Positions 17,526 to 29,480 of a stretch of DNA of 44,505 nt are shown here, in pieces. Every line of letters begins with the position of its first letter. The first letter of the stretch is position 1. The notes beneath the pieces are model-generated. The model saw nothing but the letters and a program-made list of their open reading frames with translations. It made no database searches and was not told where the DNA came from. The DNA is from Phycisphaerae bacterium SM23_30 (GTDB lineage: Bacteria; Planctomycetota; Phycisphaerae; Sedimentisphaerales; SM23-30), in assembly GCA_001303695.1 (NCBI GenBank), contig LJUC01000030.1, forward strand, positions 1 through 44,505, read 5' to 3'. The position numbers were made by a program, and so were the translations under genes.

Positions 17526-20500
17526 TTACTTTTCCGGTGTTAATCCCAAGGCTTCCTTGATGGCGGCCTCGGCACGAATCTCCTTTTCTTTACGTTTGAT
17601 CAATTCTTCGGTTTCGAGTTCCGGCGGCGTCGGCGGGGCGGCCAGGTGTTCAACCTGGATATCCATGTAAGGTTTGAATCCGGTGCCCGCCGGTATTAAA
17701 TGTCCCAGTATAACATTTTCTTTCAGGCCCAGCAAGCGGTCCTCTTTGCCGGAAATGCTGGCTTCCGTCAGGACGCGGGTGGTTTCCTGGAAGCTGGCGG
17801 CGGAAACGAAACTCTCGGATTGTAACGACGCCTTGGTAATACCAAGCAGCAAGGTGGCGGCAGTGGCCGGCCGACACTTGCCGCCCTGGGCTATATCACC
17901 CCCAATGGCAGAGATAGGCTCGTTGATACGATCTAACTCTTCCTTGGTGATAATGGCGCCCACCTTCAGATCCGAATCACCGGGATCGGTGATTTTAAGA
18001 CTATGGGAAATCCTTTGATTGGTGGCTCGAAAGCGGAATTTGTCCAACACGTCGCCAGGCAACAATTCCGTATCACCGGGATTTTCCACCTTTACCTTAC
18101 GCAACATCTGGGCGACGATTACTTCGACGTGCTTGTCGTTGATTTTAACGTTTTGGGCCCGGTAAACGTTTTGGATTTCCACCAGCAGATAGTTCTGCAG
18201 GGCTTCCTCTCCCCGGATCCGGAGGATGTCATGGGGGACGAGGGGGCCATCGGTGAGGGGTTCGCCGGCATCGACGTAGTCTCCCGTGTGAACATTAAGG
18301 TGCTTATCATGGGGTACATGGTGTTCGATTTCGAGGCCGGATTCGGATCGGACGATAATGGTCATTTTTCCCCGACGCTTGTCACTACGGAGTTCGACGC
18401 GACCGGAGATTTCGGCCAAGGCGGCTGGTTCCTTGGGCCGACGAGCCTCAAATACTTCGGTTACCCGGGGCAGACCCCCGGTGATGTCCTGGGTGCCGGT
18501 AATAGCTCGCGGCTGCAGGGCCAATAAGGCGCCGGCGGGAATTTCCTGACCTTCTTCAACCTGGATGATGGCTTTGGCCGGCAGATAATGGAAGTCAAGT
18601 ATGGTGCCCTGTTTATCTTCGATAACGATGCGGGGGTGTTTTTCGCCTTTATGTTCGATGACCATGGATTTTTGGCGGTGTCCGGCGGGGTCGATTTCGG
18701 TGCGGATGGTTTCGCCTTCTTCGACGTCTTGGCAGCGGACGATCCCGGCCACTTCGGAGAGGATGGGGATGCGGTGGGGGTCCCATTCACACAGGACGTT
18801 TCCTTTGGAGACGGTTTGTCCTTCCGTCACCAATATATGGGCGCCGTAGCTCACCCGGTATCTTTCCATTTCTCTATTTTTATTATCGACGATGATGATT
18901 TCCCCGTGTCTTTTGAGGGCGATTCTTTGGTTTATTTGCTCTGGTTGGGTCACCTCGACGGCGTTAAGTTCGTGATATTTCACGTATCCCGTCACGTTGG
19001 TTTTGGTTTGATGTTCCATGACGTCGCGTTCGGCGATGCCCCCGGTATGGAAGGTTCTCATGGTCAGTTGGGTCCCGGGTTCGCCGATGGATTGGGCGGC
19101 GATGATGCCCACGGCCATCCCTTCTTCGACCGGTCGTCCGCTGCTGAGATCGACGCCGTAGCATTGGGCGCACATACCCAGGTTCGCCTCGCAGGTCATC
19201 GGCCCCCGCACGCGGATGGTATCGATGCCCAGCTTTTCTATTTGCCGGGCGACGGTGTCCGTAATAATCTCATTTTCCGCCGCAATAATCTTGTCGTTGA
19301 TCGGGTTTCTTATGGTGTCGCGGGCGGTGCGGCCAAGGATGATCTCCCGTAAGGGGATTGAAACCTGCTCCCCTTTATAGATAGCGCTTTTGCTGATACC
19401 CTGGAGGGTGCCGCAGTCGTGTTCGGTGACAATGACGTTCTGGGCGACATCGGCAAGTTTACGGGTGAGATAGCCGCTGTCGGCAGTTTTCAGGGCGGTG
19501 TCCGCCAGGCCCTTGCGAGCACCGTGAGTGGAACTGAAATACTCCAGGACGTTGAGGCCTTCGCGGAAGTTGGCCTTAATAGGAGTTTCGATAATTTCCC
19601 CGGAGGGCTTGGCCATCAAGGCCCGCATGCCGCAAAGCTGTTGAATCTGATCGACCTTTCCCCGAGCCCCGGATTCGGTCATGATAAAGATGGGATTAAG
19701 GTAGGGCGCGCCCTCGCGCGTGTCTTCCTGGAGTTCTTTCATCATCTCACCGGTCACTTCGACGCGGGCATGGGTCCAGGCATCGATGATCTGGTTATAT
19801 CGTTCGCCCTCGGTGAGGGCGCCGGCTTGATAATTACGTTCGATGCGGTCCACGCGTTTTTGGGTTTTTTCGATAATTTCTGGCTTGCGGCTGGGGATGC
19901 GCAAATCGGTGAGACAAATGGATAAACCTGCGAGAGTGGCCTGTTTAAAGCCGCTTTCTTTGATCTGGTCGAGAAGTTCGATAGTGGCCGAGCGTCCGAC
20001 GTACTGAAAACAATCACTTATGACGCGGCTCAATCCTTTGGAACCGAGGGGAAAGTTATAAAACGGCATCCCCTCAGGAAGAATGTCATTAAAGATACAT
20101 CGTCCCACGGAACTTTCAACAAGAGCGCCATATTCACTGAACTTGTCATCGGCACCAATGGCCCGTTTGTTTTTAGGCAGACGCAGTTTGATATTAGCGT
20201 GCAAGGTGGTTTTATTATGTTCGTAGGCTAATATGGCTTCGAAGGGGCTGCTAAAAACCATCCCCTCGCCCTTTTGGCCGGGTCGGATAAGGGTGATATA
20301 GTAATTACCCAGAACGATGTCCTGGGAAGGCGACATGATAGGCGAGCCATTGGCCGGAGAAAAGATATTGTTGGTAGCCATCATCAGGGAATGGGCTTCC
20401 GCTTGGGCTTCAACACTCAAAGGCAAATGGACCGCCATTTGGTCGCCGTCGAAGTCGGCGTTAAAACCCCGGCAGACAAGGGGGTGAATTTTGATAGCAT

Positions 20501-21818
20501 TGCCTTCTATTAACACCGGTTCAAAGGCTTGAATACCCATGCGGTGCAAAGTAGGCGCCCGGTTCAACAAGACAGGGTGTTCGCGGATGACTTCCTCGAG
20601 GACATCCCAGACTTTATCTTCGCGGCGTTCGAGCATTTTTTTAGCACTTTTGATGGTGTCGGCCAAACCCAGTTCTTTAAGTCGCCGGATGATAAAGGGT
20701 TGATAAAGCTCCAGGGCAATACGCTTGGGCAGGCCGCATTGATGGAGATTGAGTTCGGGGCCGACGACAATCACCGAACGAGCGGAATAGTCAACACGCT
20801 TGCCAAGCAAATTTTCCCGGAAACGTCCCTGCTTACCTTTGATCATATCGGTAAGGCTTTTAAGGGGACGATTGCTGGAACCCAGGACGGGCCGACGGCA
20901 GCGGCCATTATCAAAGAGGGCGTCACAGGCCTGCTGCAGCATGCGTTTTTCGTTGCGAATAATAACTTCGGGGGCGTTCAGATCTACCAGTTTTTTCAAC
21001 CGGTTGTTGCGGTTGATGATCCGCCGGTAAAGATCATTAAGATCGCTGGTGGCGAAATTACCGCTTTCCAAGAGGACCAGAGGTCTTAGGTCCGGAGGGA
21101 TAACGGGCAAAACATCCATGACCATCCACTCGGCCTTGTTGTCGCTGAGCCGCAGCGATTCGACGATTTTCAGGCGTTTGCTGATGTCCTTGGCCTTTTG
21201 CTGGCTGTTGGTTTTACTCAAATCTTCGCGGAGCAAGGCCATTTCCCGTTCCAAATCAAGGGTGGCCAGGAGCGAACGAATGGCCTCGGCGCCCATTTCG
21301 GCCGTGAAGGTGTCGCCATATTTTTCCAGAGCCCGGCGATATTCTTCCTCCGTGAGCAATTGTTTGAGTTTTAAGGGCGTGTCACCGGAATCTGTGACAA
21401 TATAGTCCTGGAAATAAACAATTTTTTCGATGTCGGTGGTCTTCATGGCCAACAGGTTGGCCAGGCGGGAGGGCATGGCCTTGAAAAACCAGATATGAAC
21501 CACCGGGGCCGCCAGGTTAATATGGCCCATCCTTTTACGACGAACGCGGCTGTGGGTGACCTTTACCCCACAACGGTCACAGATAATGCCTTTATATTTG
21601 GTCCCTTTATACTTACCGCAGGCGCACTCCCAATCGCGTTCGGGACCAAAAATTCGTTCACAGAACAAACCGTCCTTTTCCGGTCGATAGGTACGGTAAT
21701 TGATGGTTTCGGGTTTGCGGACCTCCCCGAAAGACCAACTCCGAATATCATTGGGGCTGGCAAGGTTAATTTTTACCGAACCATAATCGTTGATACGGTC
21801 GTAAATCGACTCAATCAT
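17526..21818 (-). CDS. rpoC: DNA-directed RNA polymerase subunit beta-prime
   Basis: Contains [16 protein letters not shown], zinc-ribbon [24 protein letters not shown]; start placed at [10 protein letters not shown]. Confidence 0.97.
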   Translation of the reverse strand: MIESIYDRINDYGSVKINLASPNDIRSWSFGEVRKPETINYRTYRPEKDGLFCERIFGPERDWECACGKYKGTKYKGIICDRCGVKVTHSRVRRKRMGHINLAAPVVHIWFFKAMPSRLANLLAMKTTDIEKIVYFQDYIVTDSGDTPLKLKQLLTEEEYRRALEKYGDTFTAEMGAEAIRSLLATLDLEREMALLREDLSKTNSQQKAKDISKRLKIVESLRLSDNKAEWMVMDVLPVIPPDLRPLVLLESGNFATSDLNDLYRRIINRNNRLKKLVDLNAPEVIIRNEKRMLQQACDALFDNGRCRRPVLGSSNRPLKSLTDMIKGKQGRFRENLLGKRVDYSARSVIVVGPELNLHQCGLPKRIALELYQPFIIRRLKELGLADTIKSAKKMLERREDKVWDVLEEVIREHPVLLNRAPTLHRMGIQAFEPVLIEGNAIKIHPLVCRGFNADFDGDQMAVHLPLSVEAQAEAHSLMMATNNIFSPANGSPIMSPSQDIVLGNYYITLIRPGQKGEGMVFSSPFEAILAYEHNKTTLHANIKLRLPKNKRAIGADDKFSEYGALVESSVGRCIFNDILPEGMPFYNFPLGSKGLSRVISDCFQYVGRSATIELLDQIKESGFKQATLAGLSICLTDLRIPSRKPEIIEKTQKRVDRIERNYQAGALTEGERYNQIIDAWTHARVEVTGEMMKELQEDTREGAPYLNPIFIMTESGARGKVDQIQQLCGMRALMAKPSGEIIETPIKANFREGLNVLEYFSSTHGARKGLADTALKTADSGYLTRKLADVAQNVIVTEHDCGTLQGISKSAIYKGEQVSIPLREIILGRTARDTIRNPINDKIIAAENEIITDTVARQIEKLGIDTIRVRGPMTCEANLGMCAQCYGVDLSSGRPVEEGMAVGIIAAQSIGEPGTQLTMRTFHTGGIAERDVMEHQTKTNVTGYVKYHELNAVEVTQPEQINQRIALKRHGEIIIVDNKNREMERYRVSYGAHILVTEGQTVSKGNVLCEWDPHRIPILSEVAGIVRCQDVEEGETIRTEIDPAGHRQKSMVIEHKGEKHPRIVIEDKQGTILDFHYLPAKAIIQVEEGQEIPAGALLALQPRAITGTQDITGGLPRVTEVFEARRPKEPAALAEISGRVELRSDKRRGKMTIIVRSESGLEIEHHVPHDKHLNVHTGDYVDAGEPLTDGPLVPHDILRIRGEEALQNYLLVEIQNVYRAQNVKINDKHVEVIVAQMLRKVKVENPGDTELLPGDVLDKFRFRATNQRISHSLKITDPGDSDLKVGAIITKEELDRINEPISAIGGDIAQGGKCRPATAATLLLGITKASLQSESFVSAASFQETTRVLTEASISGKEDRLLGLKENVILGHLIPAGTGFKPYMDIQVEHLAAPPTPPELETEELIKRKEKEIRAEAAIKEALGLTPEK

Positions 21819-21852
21819 TTCTGGTTCTCTCCTCAATTATTACCATTTAGGA

Positions 21853-24800
21853 TCAAATGATCCTCTTTTTCTCTAATTGGATGTTAAGACCCAGGCCGCG
21901 GATTTCGTTGCACAGTACGTCAAAGGATACCGGGGTTCCGGCTTCGAGGCAGTTGAGCCCTTTGACCATGGATTCATAAATTTTGGTGCGGCCTTCCACG
22001 TCGTCGCTTTTGACGGTCAATAATTCCTGGAGGATATACGCGGTGCCGTAGGCCTCCAGGCCCCACACTTCCATTTCCCCGAAGCGTTGGCCGCCGGTGC
22101 GTGCCTTGCCACCCAGAGGTTGCTGGGTGATCAAGCTGTAAGGTCCGGTGGCCCGGGCATGGATCTTGTCATCGACCAGGTGATGCAGTTTCATCAGGTA
22201 GATGTAGCCCACTGCTATACCCTGATCGAACGGTTCGCCCGTCCGTCCGTCATATACCGTAACTTTGCCTCCAAAAGGCATCTCCACAAACAACTGATCC
22301 GGTTGCGGGGCCAGCTTATTTTCTTCGACTTTTTGATTGACTTTATAAATTTCTTGATTTGCCTGATTCAACACATCATGGATGTCTTGTTCGATGGCGC
22401 CGTCGAAGACGGGGGAGATGGCCTGGAAGCCGAGGATTTTAGCGGCCCAGCCGAGGTGGGTTTCGAGGATTTGTCCGACGTTCATACGACTGGGTACGCC
22501 CAGGGGATTTAGCAGTACGTCCAAAGAGGTACCATCTTCCAGGAAGGGCATATCCTCTTCGGGCAGGATACGGGCGATAACGCCCTTGTTGCCGTGACGG
22601 CCGGCCATTTTATCACCGACGGCCAGACGGCGTTTGGTGGCGATATAGACCTTGACCATTTCCAGAACGCCGGACGGCAGTTCGTCACCGCGTTTCATCT
22701 GCTGTAACTTGCGTTGTTTTTCTTCCTGGAGTTCCCGGATCCGGGTCCAGAAGGGCTCCATGATATTCAGGGCGTCTTTACGCTTAACGGCAGGTTTGAT
22801 CCAGGTTTCCACGAAGCTATCCACCTGCTCCAGAATGACATCGTCGGAATCACTGACGCCCATTTTTTGCCGGGTGGCGGGGTCCACGACCACGATTTTG
22901 AGCTGCTCGGTGACCAGGCGGGACATTTGACGAAAGACCGTGGAGATTTTATGGTCCATTTTCTGACTGTATCGCCTCATGGCGGCGTTATGGGCTTTAC
23001 GCTGTTCATCACTCATATACATCCGCCGAGAGAAGCGTTTGGTGTCGATAACAATGCCTTCCTGGCCGCTAGGGACTTCTAAAGAATCGTTTTTAACGTC
23101 CTCCCCGGCCCGACCGAAAATGGCATAGAGTAATTTTTCTTCCGGGGAAAGTTCGCTTTTACTCTTTGGAGAAACCTTACCCACCAGAATATCTCCGGGT
23201 TTGACGTAAGTGCCGACGCAAACGACGCCCCCTTCATCAAGACTGGCCAAGGCCTTTTCCGAAACATTGGGAATATCGCGGGTGAATTCTTCGCGTCCCA
23301 GTTTGGTCTCGCGGATTTCAATTTCATATTCCTCGATATGAATACTGGTGTAGATGTCGTCTTTGACCAGTTTTTCACTGATGAGGATGGCATCTTCAAA
23401 GTTATAGCCGTCAAACATCATAAAACCGACCAGGACGTTGCGGCCCAGGGCCAATTCTCCCTGACAGGTGGCGGCGCCGTCGGCAATGACATCACCTTCT
23501 TTAACGGTTTGACCGACCTTTACGATGGGTTTCTGGTTCAAACAGGTGCGTTCGTTGAGACCGACGAACTTGCGTAAAACATATTCATCCGCCTCGTCGA
23601 TAACAATTCTGAGAGAATCCACATAAGTTACTTTACCGCTGCGGCGGGCCCGGATGACCATGCTGCTGTTCTGGGCGACCATTTTCTCCATACCGGTAGC
23701 CACCATGGGCGGCTCGGTCTGTAAGAGAGGGACGGCCTGGCGCTGCATGTTAGAACCCATCAAAGCGCGGTTGGCATCGTCGTGCTCCAAAAAGGGGATC
23801 AAAGCGGCCGAAACCCCCACGGTCTGCCGGGAAGCCACATCAACAAACTGGACCTCGGAACTATCCACCTGGGAAAGATCACCGTCAACCCGGGCTAAGA
23901 CCATACCTTTTTTTAGTTTTTTGCCGCCCGGCTCCAGGGCATCGGTGGGGGCCAGTACTGCTTCCAACTCCTGGTCGGCGCGGAGATTAACAATCTCGGT
24001 AACCTTTCCTTTTTCCACTTTTCGATAAGGCGTAACTAAAAAGCCATATTCGTCCACGCCGGCATAGATACTCAACGAAGAGATTAGTCCGATATTGGTG
24101 CCTTCGGGAGTTTCGATGGGACAGATTCGGCCATAGTGGCTGATATGCACATCGCGGACCTCGAAACCAGCGCGTTTTCTGTTAAGGCCGCCCGGGCCCA
24201 AGGCCGAGAGGCGCCGCTCATGGGTCAACTGACTCAGGGGGTTGGTCTGATCCACCACCTGGCTCAATTCCCCCCGACCAAAAAAGAAATCGATGCTGCT
24301 GCTGATACTTTTGCTGTTGACCAGCTCGGCAATACGACCCAATTGTTCCGGATCTTTAATACTCATACGTTCCTGCACCGAACGCCGGAGCTTGAGAAAA
24401 CCCTTACGTAATTCGTCGATCGACAATTCATCAATGGTGCGTAGCCGACGATTCCCCAGATGATCAATGTCATCAACATGGCCCTCACCATTACGCAAAG
24501 CGACAAGATACTTCAGAGAGTTAAGAAAGTCCGCCGGCCGAAGGGTCATCTCGTCTTCAGCAAAATTCTGCCCAAACTTTCGATTCAAACGAAAGCGACC
24601 CACACGACCCAAACGGTAGCGATTGGCATCATAAAACTTTTCCTGGAAAAGCGTTTTGGCCTTATCCAGCTGAGCGGGATTGCCGGGACGCAGGCGGGTG
24701 TAAATGCGGAGCAGGGCCTGCTCATGGTCCACGCAGGCGTCCTCGGCCAAAGAGTTGAAAATAATCGGATCGGCGACTTTTTCGACGACTTCGACCTTTT

Positions 24801-25593
24801 TCAGGCTGGACTGCTGGATTCTCACCAAGGCTTCCCCGATCTGGCAGCCGGCCTTGACCAGCACCTCTCCGGTTTCTTTGTCAACGACAGGCCCTACCGC
24901 CCACATTTCCGGTTTAAGGTTATCCACCGCGATTTTTTTTGTGGGATAGAACTCGCGGACGATAGCCTCGGTGGAACTGAAGCGTTCATCCATGGCCCTC
25001 AGGAAAGTAGTGGCGCTGAGTTTGGCGGATTGGTCGATACGAACGACTATAATTTCCTTTTTGGTGACGCTAATCTCGATCCAACTGCCCCGTTCCGGAA
25101 TGATTCGGCACCCATGCAGGGGTCGGTCGCTCTCCTGCGATTCAATGACGAAATCGACGCCGGGGCTGCGGTGCAATTGATTAACGATAACCCTTTCGGC
25201 GCCGTTAATAATGAACTCGCCGCCGCCGATCATGAGAGGCAGCTCACCCAGATAAACGCTGTCCTCCATGATTTCGCCTTTATCTTTGCGAATCAGCCGA
25301 CAGCGAATGCGGAAAGGCACTCCGTAGGTCAGCCGTAAATGGCGGCATTCGTCCGGGGTATAACGAGGTTTGCCTAACTCATAATTGAGATACTCCAGTT
25401 GCAGGTTTTCGTCATAACTGATAATAGGAAATATTTCCTTGAGCAAGGCTTCCAAACCTATATTTTCACGTTCTGCGGGCAGGATATTCGCCTGCAGCAG
25501 CCGTTCATAACTAACCCGTTGCAGTTGGCTCAAGTCCGGTATCTTAATGGCTTCGGAGGCATTACCAAAGGAGCGAGTTTCTTTGAAATACAT
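21853..25593 (-). CDS. rpoB: DNA-directed RNA polymerase subunit beta
   Basis: Contains [46 protein letters not shown] and C-terminal [24 protein letters not shown]. Confidence 0.97.
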   Translation of the reverse strand: MYFKETRSFGNASEAIKIPDLSQLQRVSYERLLQANILPAERENIGLEALLKEIFPIISYDENLQLEYLNYELGKPRYTPDECRHLRLTYGVPFRIRCRLIRKDKGEIMEDSVYLGELPLMIGGGEFIINGAERVIVNQLHRSPGVDFVIESQESDRPLHGCRIIPERGSWIEISVTKKEIIVVRIDQSAKLSATTFLRAMDERFSSTEAIVREFYPTKKIAVDNLKPEMWAVGPVVDKETGEVLVKAGCQIGEALVRIQQSSLKKVEVVEKVADPIIFNSLAEDACVDHEQALLRIYTRLRPGNPAQLDKAKTLFQEKFYDANRYRLGRVGRFRLNRKFGQNFAEDEMTLRPADFLNSLKYLVALRNGEGHVDDIDHLGNRRLRTIDELSIDELRKGFLKLRRSVQERMSIKDPEQLGRIAELVNSKSISSSIDFFFGRGELSQVVDQTNPLSQLTHERRLSALGPGGLNRKRAGFEVRDVHISHYGRICPIETPEGTNIGLISSLSIYAGVDEYGFLVTPYRKVEKGKVTEIVNLRADQELEAVLAPTDALEPGGKKLKKGMVLARVDGDLSQVDSSEVQFVDVASRQTVGVSAALIPFLEHDDANRALMGSNMQRQAVPLLQTEPPMVATGMEKMVAQNSSMVIRARRSGKVTYVDSLRIVIDEADEYVLRKFVGLNERTCLNQKPIVKVGQTVKEGDVIADGAATCQGELALGRNVLVGFMMFDGYNFEDAILISEKLVKDDIYTSIHIEEYEIEIRETKLGREEFTRDIPNVSEKALASLDEGGVVCVGTYVKPGDILVGKVSPKSKSELSPEEKLLYAIFGRAGEDVKNDSLEVPSGQEGIVIDTKRFSRRMYMSDEQRKAHNAAMRRYSQKMDHKISTVFRQMSRLVTEQLKIVVVDPATRQKMGVSDSDDVILEQVDSFVETWIKPAVKRKDALNIMEPFWTRIRELQEEKQRKLQQMKRGDELPSGVLEMVKVYIATKRRLAVGDKMAGRHGNKGVIARILPEEDMPFLEDGTSLDVLLNPLGVPSRMNVGQILETHLGWAAKILGFQAISPVFDGAIEQDIHDVLNQANQEIYKVNQKVEENKLAPQPDQLFVEMPFGGKVTVYDGRTGEPFDQGIAVGYIYLMKLHHLVDDKIHARATGPYSLITQQPLGGKARTGGQRFGEMEVWGLEAYGTAYILQELLTVKSDDVEGRTKIYESMVKGLNCLEAGTPVSFDVLCNEIRGLGLNIQLEKKRII

Positions 25594-25620
25594 ATTAGTT
25601 TCCTCGCAATATAAAAAACT

Positions 25621-25974
25621 TTACTTAACCTCGACAGTAGCACCTACTTCTTCCAAGGCTTTGGCGATTTTTTCCGCATCTTCTTTATTTAAACCTTCTT
25701 TGACGGGCTTGGGGGCGGATTCCACCAGCTCCTTGGCCTCTTTAAGCCCCAACCCGGTGGCGGCCCGTACTTCCTTGATGACCTTGATCTTCTGATCGCC
25801 GACGACCTTTAAGATGACGTCGAAGGCGGTCTTTTCCTCTTCGGCGGCGGCTTCGGCGGCGCCCGGGACGCCCGGGACGGCGGCAACTACCGCGGCGCCG
25901 GCGGCGGGAGCGATACCATGTACCTCCTTGAGATAATCGCTTAATTCCTGGGCCTTCAAAAGGGTCAAGCCCAC
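25621..25974 (-). CDS. rplL: 50S ribosomal protein L7/L12 (true N-terminus probably upstream)
   Basis: [45 protein letters not shown]; the in-frame upstream peptide [17 protein letters not shown] extends the conserved N-domain without an ATG/GTG/TTG. Confidence 0.9.
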   Translation of the reverse strand: MGLTLLKAQELSDYLKEVHGIAPAAGAAVVAAVPGVPGAAEAAAEEEKTAFDVILKVVGDQKIKVIKEVRAATGLGLKEAKELVESAPKPVKEGLNKEDAEKIAKALEEVGATVEVK

Positions 25975-26051
25975 AATTGTATCGCCTAGCTGTTTGATTT
26001 CGTCGCTATAAGTTTTCTCCGCGTTATTTGCTTAGTTATTGCTATAAGCGG

Positions 26052-26579
26052 CTAAGCGGCATCGGCGCTGTGTTCATCGATCAGCGCCTTAATGCAACCG
26101 GCGACCAGGCCGGCGGGACTAATAATGGCGGCGGCGACCTTACTGCCCGGAGAGGTCATTTGCCTGACCACAATGCCGCTAAGTTCCCGACGGTTAGGCA
26201 TCTTTGATAGATCTTTGGCCGCCAGGGAGTCCAGGATTTTGCCTTCGAGGTAACCGCCTTTGATTTCCAACGGTTCCAGTTTTTCACTCCATCCCACCAG
26301 CGCCTTGGCTACATCCACGATACTATCACCGCCATAGGCTATAGCACAAGGTCCGGTGAGAAGCTGTCCCATGGCGTCCATGCCCAAGTCTCGAAAAGCC
26401 CGACCGGCCAGGGAATTTTTAACCACGTTAATATTTATTTGCTTTTTCAGCAAATCACCCCGTAATTGGTTGTTTTCCACTCCTTTGAGACCTCGAATAG
26501 AAACCACCAGGCAGTCGTGGACGTTTTCCCAGCGAGATTTTAGCTCTTGTTGCATTAACGTTTTTATCTTTTTACTCAT
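26052..26579 (-). CDS. rplJ: 50S ribosomal protein L10
   Basis: MSKKIKTLMQQELKSRWENVHDCLVVSIRGLKGVENNQLRGDL...KNSLAGRAF. Confidence 0.93.
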   Translation of the reverse strand: MSKKIKTLMQQELKSRWENVHDCLVVSIRGLKGVENNQLRGDLLKKQININVVKNSLAGRAFRDLGMDAMGQLLTGPCAIAYGGDSIVDVAKALVGWSEKLEPLEIKGGYLEGKILDSLAAKDLSKMPNRRELSGIVVRQMTSPGSKVAAAIISPAGLVAGCIKALIDEHSADAA

Positions 26580-26604
26580 ATTGGCCTCTTAATCATCATA
26601 GACG

Positions 26605-27285
26605 TTACGAGATATCCACCTGCACGGACGGGCTCATCGTAGCACAAATACAGATCTTTTTAACGTATGTGCCTTTGGCGGCGGAAGGTTTCAGGCGCCT
26701 GATATAACCGACAAAAGCCTCGATGTTTTCGACCAATTTCGGGGGGTCGAAACTGAGTTTACCCACCAAGGCATGCACGTTGCCGCCGCTGTCATTGCGA
26801 AACTCAACCTTGCCGGCGGCATAATCCTTAACGGCCCCGACCACCTCGGGCGTAACGGTACCGCTTTTAGGGGAAGGCATTTTGCCCTGAGGCCCTAAGA
26901 TGCGGCCCAGTTTGCCGACTTTGCTCATCATCCGCGGGTGGGCGACCGCCACGTCGAAATCCAGCCAACCGCCTTGCACTTTTTCCACCAGTTCATCAGC
27001 GCCGGCCTCGACCGCCCCGGCGGCGCGGGCCTGGTCGGCATCGTCACCTTCGCAAAAGGCAATAACGCGCAGGGTTTTGCCGATACCATGGGGCAGGGAA
27101 ACTGCCCCCCGAACCGTTTGTTCGGCGTGTCGGGTGTCGATGCCTAACTGGACCACGCATTCAACCGATTGATCGAACCCAGCGGTGGCCCACTGCTTAA
27201 CCTTGTCAACTGCTTCGGTTAGGGGTAAGGGTTTGCTGTCGGCCTGGTCGGCAAGCTTTTTATAGCGCTTACTTCGAAAACGCAT
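26605..27285 (-). CDS. rplA: 50S ribosomal protein L1
   Basis: MRFRSKRYKKLADQ...KVGKLGRILGPQGKMPSPKSGTVT. Confidence 0.96.
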   Translation of the reverse strand: MRFRSKRYKKLADQADSKPLPLTEAVDKVKQWATAGFDQSVECVVQLGIDTRHAEQTVRGAVSLPHGIGKTLRVIAFCEGDDADQARAAGAVEAGADELVEKVQGGWLDFDVAVAHPRMMSKVGKLGRILGPQGKMPSPKSGTVTPEVVGAVKDYAAGKVEFRNDSGGNVHALVGKLSFDPPKLVENIEAFVGYIRRLKPSAAKGTYVKKICICATMSPSVQVDIS

Positions 27286-27500
27286 TTTTCACCTCGCAAG
27301 TATCTGCTCGCTCCCACTGTTACCGGCCGTGGTGCGCCGTTTTAAATCTTTATTTTAAGAGGGCCAAAAGCACCTGTCTAGTTTTCCTGTTATTTTCCCC
27401 CGTCCCTTTTATATCTTACTTATTGCTTACTTTAAGGGGCATTCTATGCTCCATATGGCGTCTGTTTTTCACGATAACCTTGCCGAGAAGACCAGCGGCT

Positions 27501-27935
27501 TCAATCGGTTATCTCCACTCCCATGCTGCGGGCGGTGCCTTCGATGATCTTAACGGCATGCTCCATGGAAAAAGCGTTCAGATCGTCAAACTTGGTTTTA
27601 GCAATCGATTCGATCTGCTGCCGCGTAACCGAACCCACCTTTTCCCTGTTGGGAACGCCGCTGCCTTTAGCTATGCCGACGGTCTGTTTCAGCAGTTCGG
27701 CAGCCGGGGGACTTTTGCAGACAAATTCAAAAGTCTTGTCCTGGTAAACCGTGATCACCACGGGGATAATGGTGCCGTTATATTCCTTAGTACGTTCGTT
27801 AAACTGTGAGACAAACTGACCGATATTGACGCCATGCTGACCTAGAGCGGGCCCTATGGGAGGAGCCGGGGTGGCCTGACCGCCCGGGGCCTGCAACTTA
27901 ATCTGCGCTATAATTTCTTTACCTTTTTTCGCCAT
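27501..27935 (-). CDS. rplK: 50S ribosomal protein L11
   Basis: [34 protein letters not shown]. Confidence 0.97.
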   Translation of the reverse strand: MAKKGKEIIAQIKLQAPGGQATPAPPIGPALGQHGVNIGQFVSQFNERTKEYNGTIIPVVITVYQDKTFEFVCKSPPAAELLKQTVGIAKGSGVPNREKVGSVTRQQIESIAKTKFDDLNAFSMEHAVKIIEGTARSMGVEITD

Positions 27936-28014
27936 ATTGATTTTTGCGTCTTACAAAAAGATTACGTTACACAAGTAAATTTATAAAAACATAGTTTTTT
28001 GGGTCGGGAGCTAT

Positions 28015-28578
28015 TTAAAGTTTTTCTAATTGCCAATATTCGATGTCCAAAGGGGTTGCCCGGCCAAAAATAGTAACGATGACCCTGACGGTTCCCTTTT
28101 CGGAGTCGATGTCCTCGATGTCGCCTTCAAAACCTTCAAACGATCCGCCCTTGATTTTGATGCGGTCGCCTCTTTTGAATTCCATTTGGATGGAAGGCGT
28201 TTCTTCGGGTCTTTCGGCTTGATTAAGCATCTTGGCAACTTCGACATCGCTCATAGGCGAGGGTTTACCTTCGGTGCCGATAAAATCTCCCACGCCGGTG
28301 GTCTCTTTAATGATAAACCAGGATTCCTCCTGCACATTGCCGTCATCGGTGGGGGCCATTTCTACGAAAACATATCCCGGGTAGAGTTTCCGCTCATAAA
28401 CGCGCTGTTGGCCCCCGCGGACCCGTTTGACCTTTTCGGTGGGCACGAGGATGCGTCCGATCTGTTGGTGCAGTCCTTCGATTTCCACTTTCCGGGCCAG
28501 AGCTTCACGAACCTGCTCTTCCCGGTTGGAGGCCACCCGCAGCACGTACCAACGTTTTGTCGTCTCGGCTTCAGTCAC
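28015..28578 (-). CDS. nusG: Transcription termination/antitermination protein NusG
   Basis: RWYVLRVASNREEQVREAL...RKLYPGYVFVEM...GSFEGFEGDIEDIDSEKGTVRVIVTIFGRATPLDIEYWQLEKL. Confidence 0.96.
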   Translation of the reverse strand: MTEAETTKRWYVLRVASNREEQVREALARKVEIEGLHQQIGRILVPTEKVKRVRGGQQRVYERKLYPGYVFVEMAPTDDGNVQEESWFIIKETTGVGDFIGTEGKPSPMSDVEVAKMLNQAERPEETPSIQMEFKRGDRIKIKGGSFEGFEGDIEDIDSEKGTVRVIVTIFGRATPLDIEYWQLEKL

Positions 28579-28587
28579 CCTACTCCT

Positions 28588-29022
28588 CTATGACAAACTA
28601 AATACCTTTAAAACCCCAATCTCATATAACAAGAAACTAAAAACTACATCTACGACCATCAGCAGGATCGCCATAATAATAACGGTGATAATCACCACGA
28701 TCGTCGAGGAGACAATTTCCTTGCGGCTTGACCAGGAGACCTTTTTCATCTCCCCTTCGGTGGCGATCATAAAATCGGCGCAACGTGGGGAATTGACCAT
28801 TTTCAGGATCACCCACGCCAGAATCAAAAACACCAGCGCCGGCACCCCGGCTCGCAGCCAGGTTTTTATGGCGGGCGTTATCAAACTTTCCTGGCTGGCT
28901 CCGATAGCGTCCAACTTATCGTAGAGACGATAACAGCCTAAAGCGGTTAGGATGCCGGCCGCGATGGCCGAGCATAAGCGGGTATAATAACCTTGGCCTT
29001 TCTTGTAAAATTCTAACCCCAT
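28588..29022 (-). CDS. secE: Preprotein translocase subunit SecE (long form)
   Basis: C-terminal ATEGEMKKVSWSSRKEIVSSTIVVIITVIIMAILLMVVDVVFSFLL; two extra hydrophobic segments N-terminal; start at MGLEFYKKGQG. Confidence 0.88.
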   Translation of the reverse strand: MGLEFYKKGQGYYTRLCSAIAAGILTALGCYRLYDKLDAIGASQESLITPAIKTWLRAGVPALVFLILAWVILKMVNSPRCADFMIATEGEMKKVSWSSRKEIVSSTIVVIITVIIMAILLMVVDVVFSFLLYEIGVLKVFSLS

Positions 29023-29040
29023 ATATAACTTACTCCTCAA

Positions 29041-29114
<74 letters not shown>

Positions 29115-29138
29115 GGGCGTTTTCTTCGATTTTTTCGC

Positions 29139-29306
29139 TTATTTTTTACGCAACTTGTGTAGGGTTCTTTTACGCTGGCGCTTGCAAAATTTTTTCAATT
29201 CCAGCTTCGGCACCCCCCCCATGGTATTAACTTCCGTACGGTAGTTGCGGTCTCCGCACTCTTTACATTCCATCCAGAAATATTCTCGTTTGGTTTTTTT
29301 TGCCAT
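29139..29306 (-). CDS. rpmG: 50S ribosomal protein L33 (not in supplied ORF track)
   Basis: Manual translation MAKKTKREYFWMECKECGDRNYRTEVNTMGGVPKLELKKFCKRQRKRTLHKLRKK*. Confidence 0.93.
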   Translation of the reverse strand: MAKKTKREYFWMECKECGDRNYRTEVNTMGGVPKLELKKFCKRQRKRTLHKLRKK

Positions 29307-29480
29307 GGTCTCTCTTTCAACAGGGACCTACCAAAAAACTACTACCTCTACTGAAACCAGGATCATCTCCGGTAAATCATCGGGCCCCACACTTGTTCTG
29401 ATAACCAGGTTTTTTCTATGTTTCCAAGCTCGGCGTCACAGTGTAATCAATTATGCTGAGCCGCGCCTGCTGGTTTGATG

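Noticed and set aside
18588-19352. 254-aa plus-strand ORF antisense to rpoC
   Set aside because: Lies entirely opposite conserved rpoC sequence; composition is that of a GC-rich shadow frame with no recognisable domain
24240-24320. RpoB rifampicin-pocket substitution (Thr at the position equivalent to N518)
   Set aside because: The key positions D516, H526 and S531 are retained; a single neutral-looking difference is insufficient to claim resistance
24460-25338. 292-aa plus-strand ORF antisense to rpoB
   Set aside because: Shadow ORF of rpoB; no independent start signals or homology recognised
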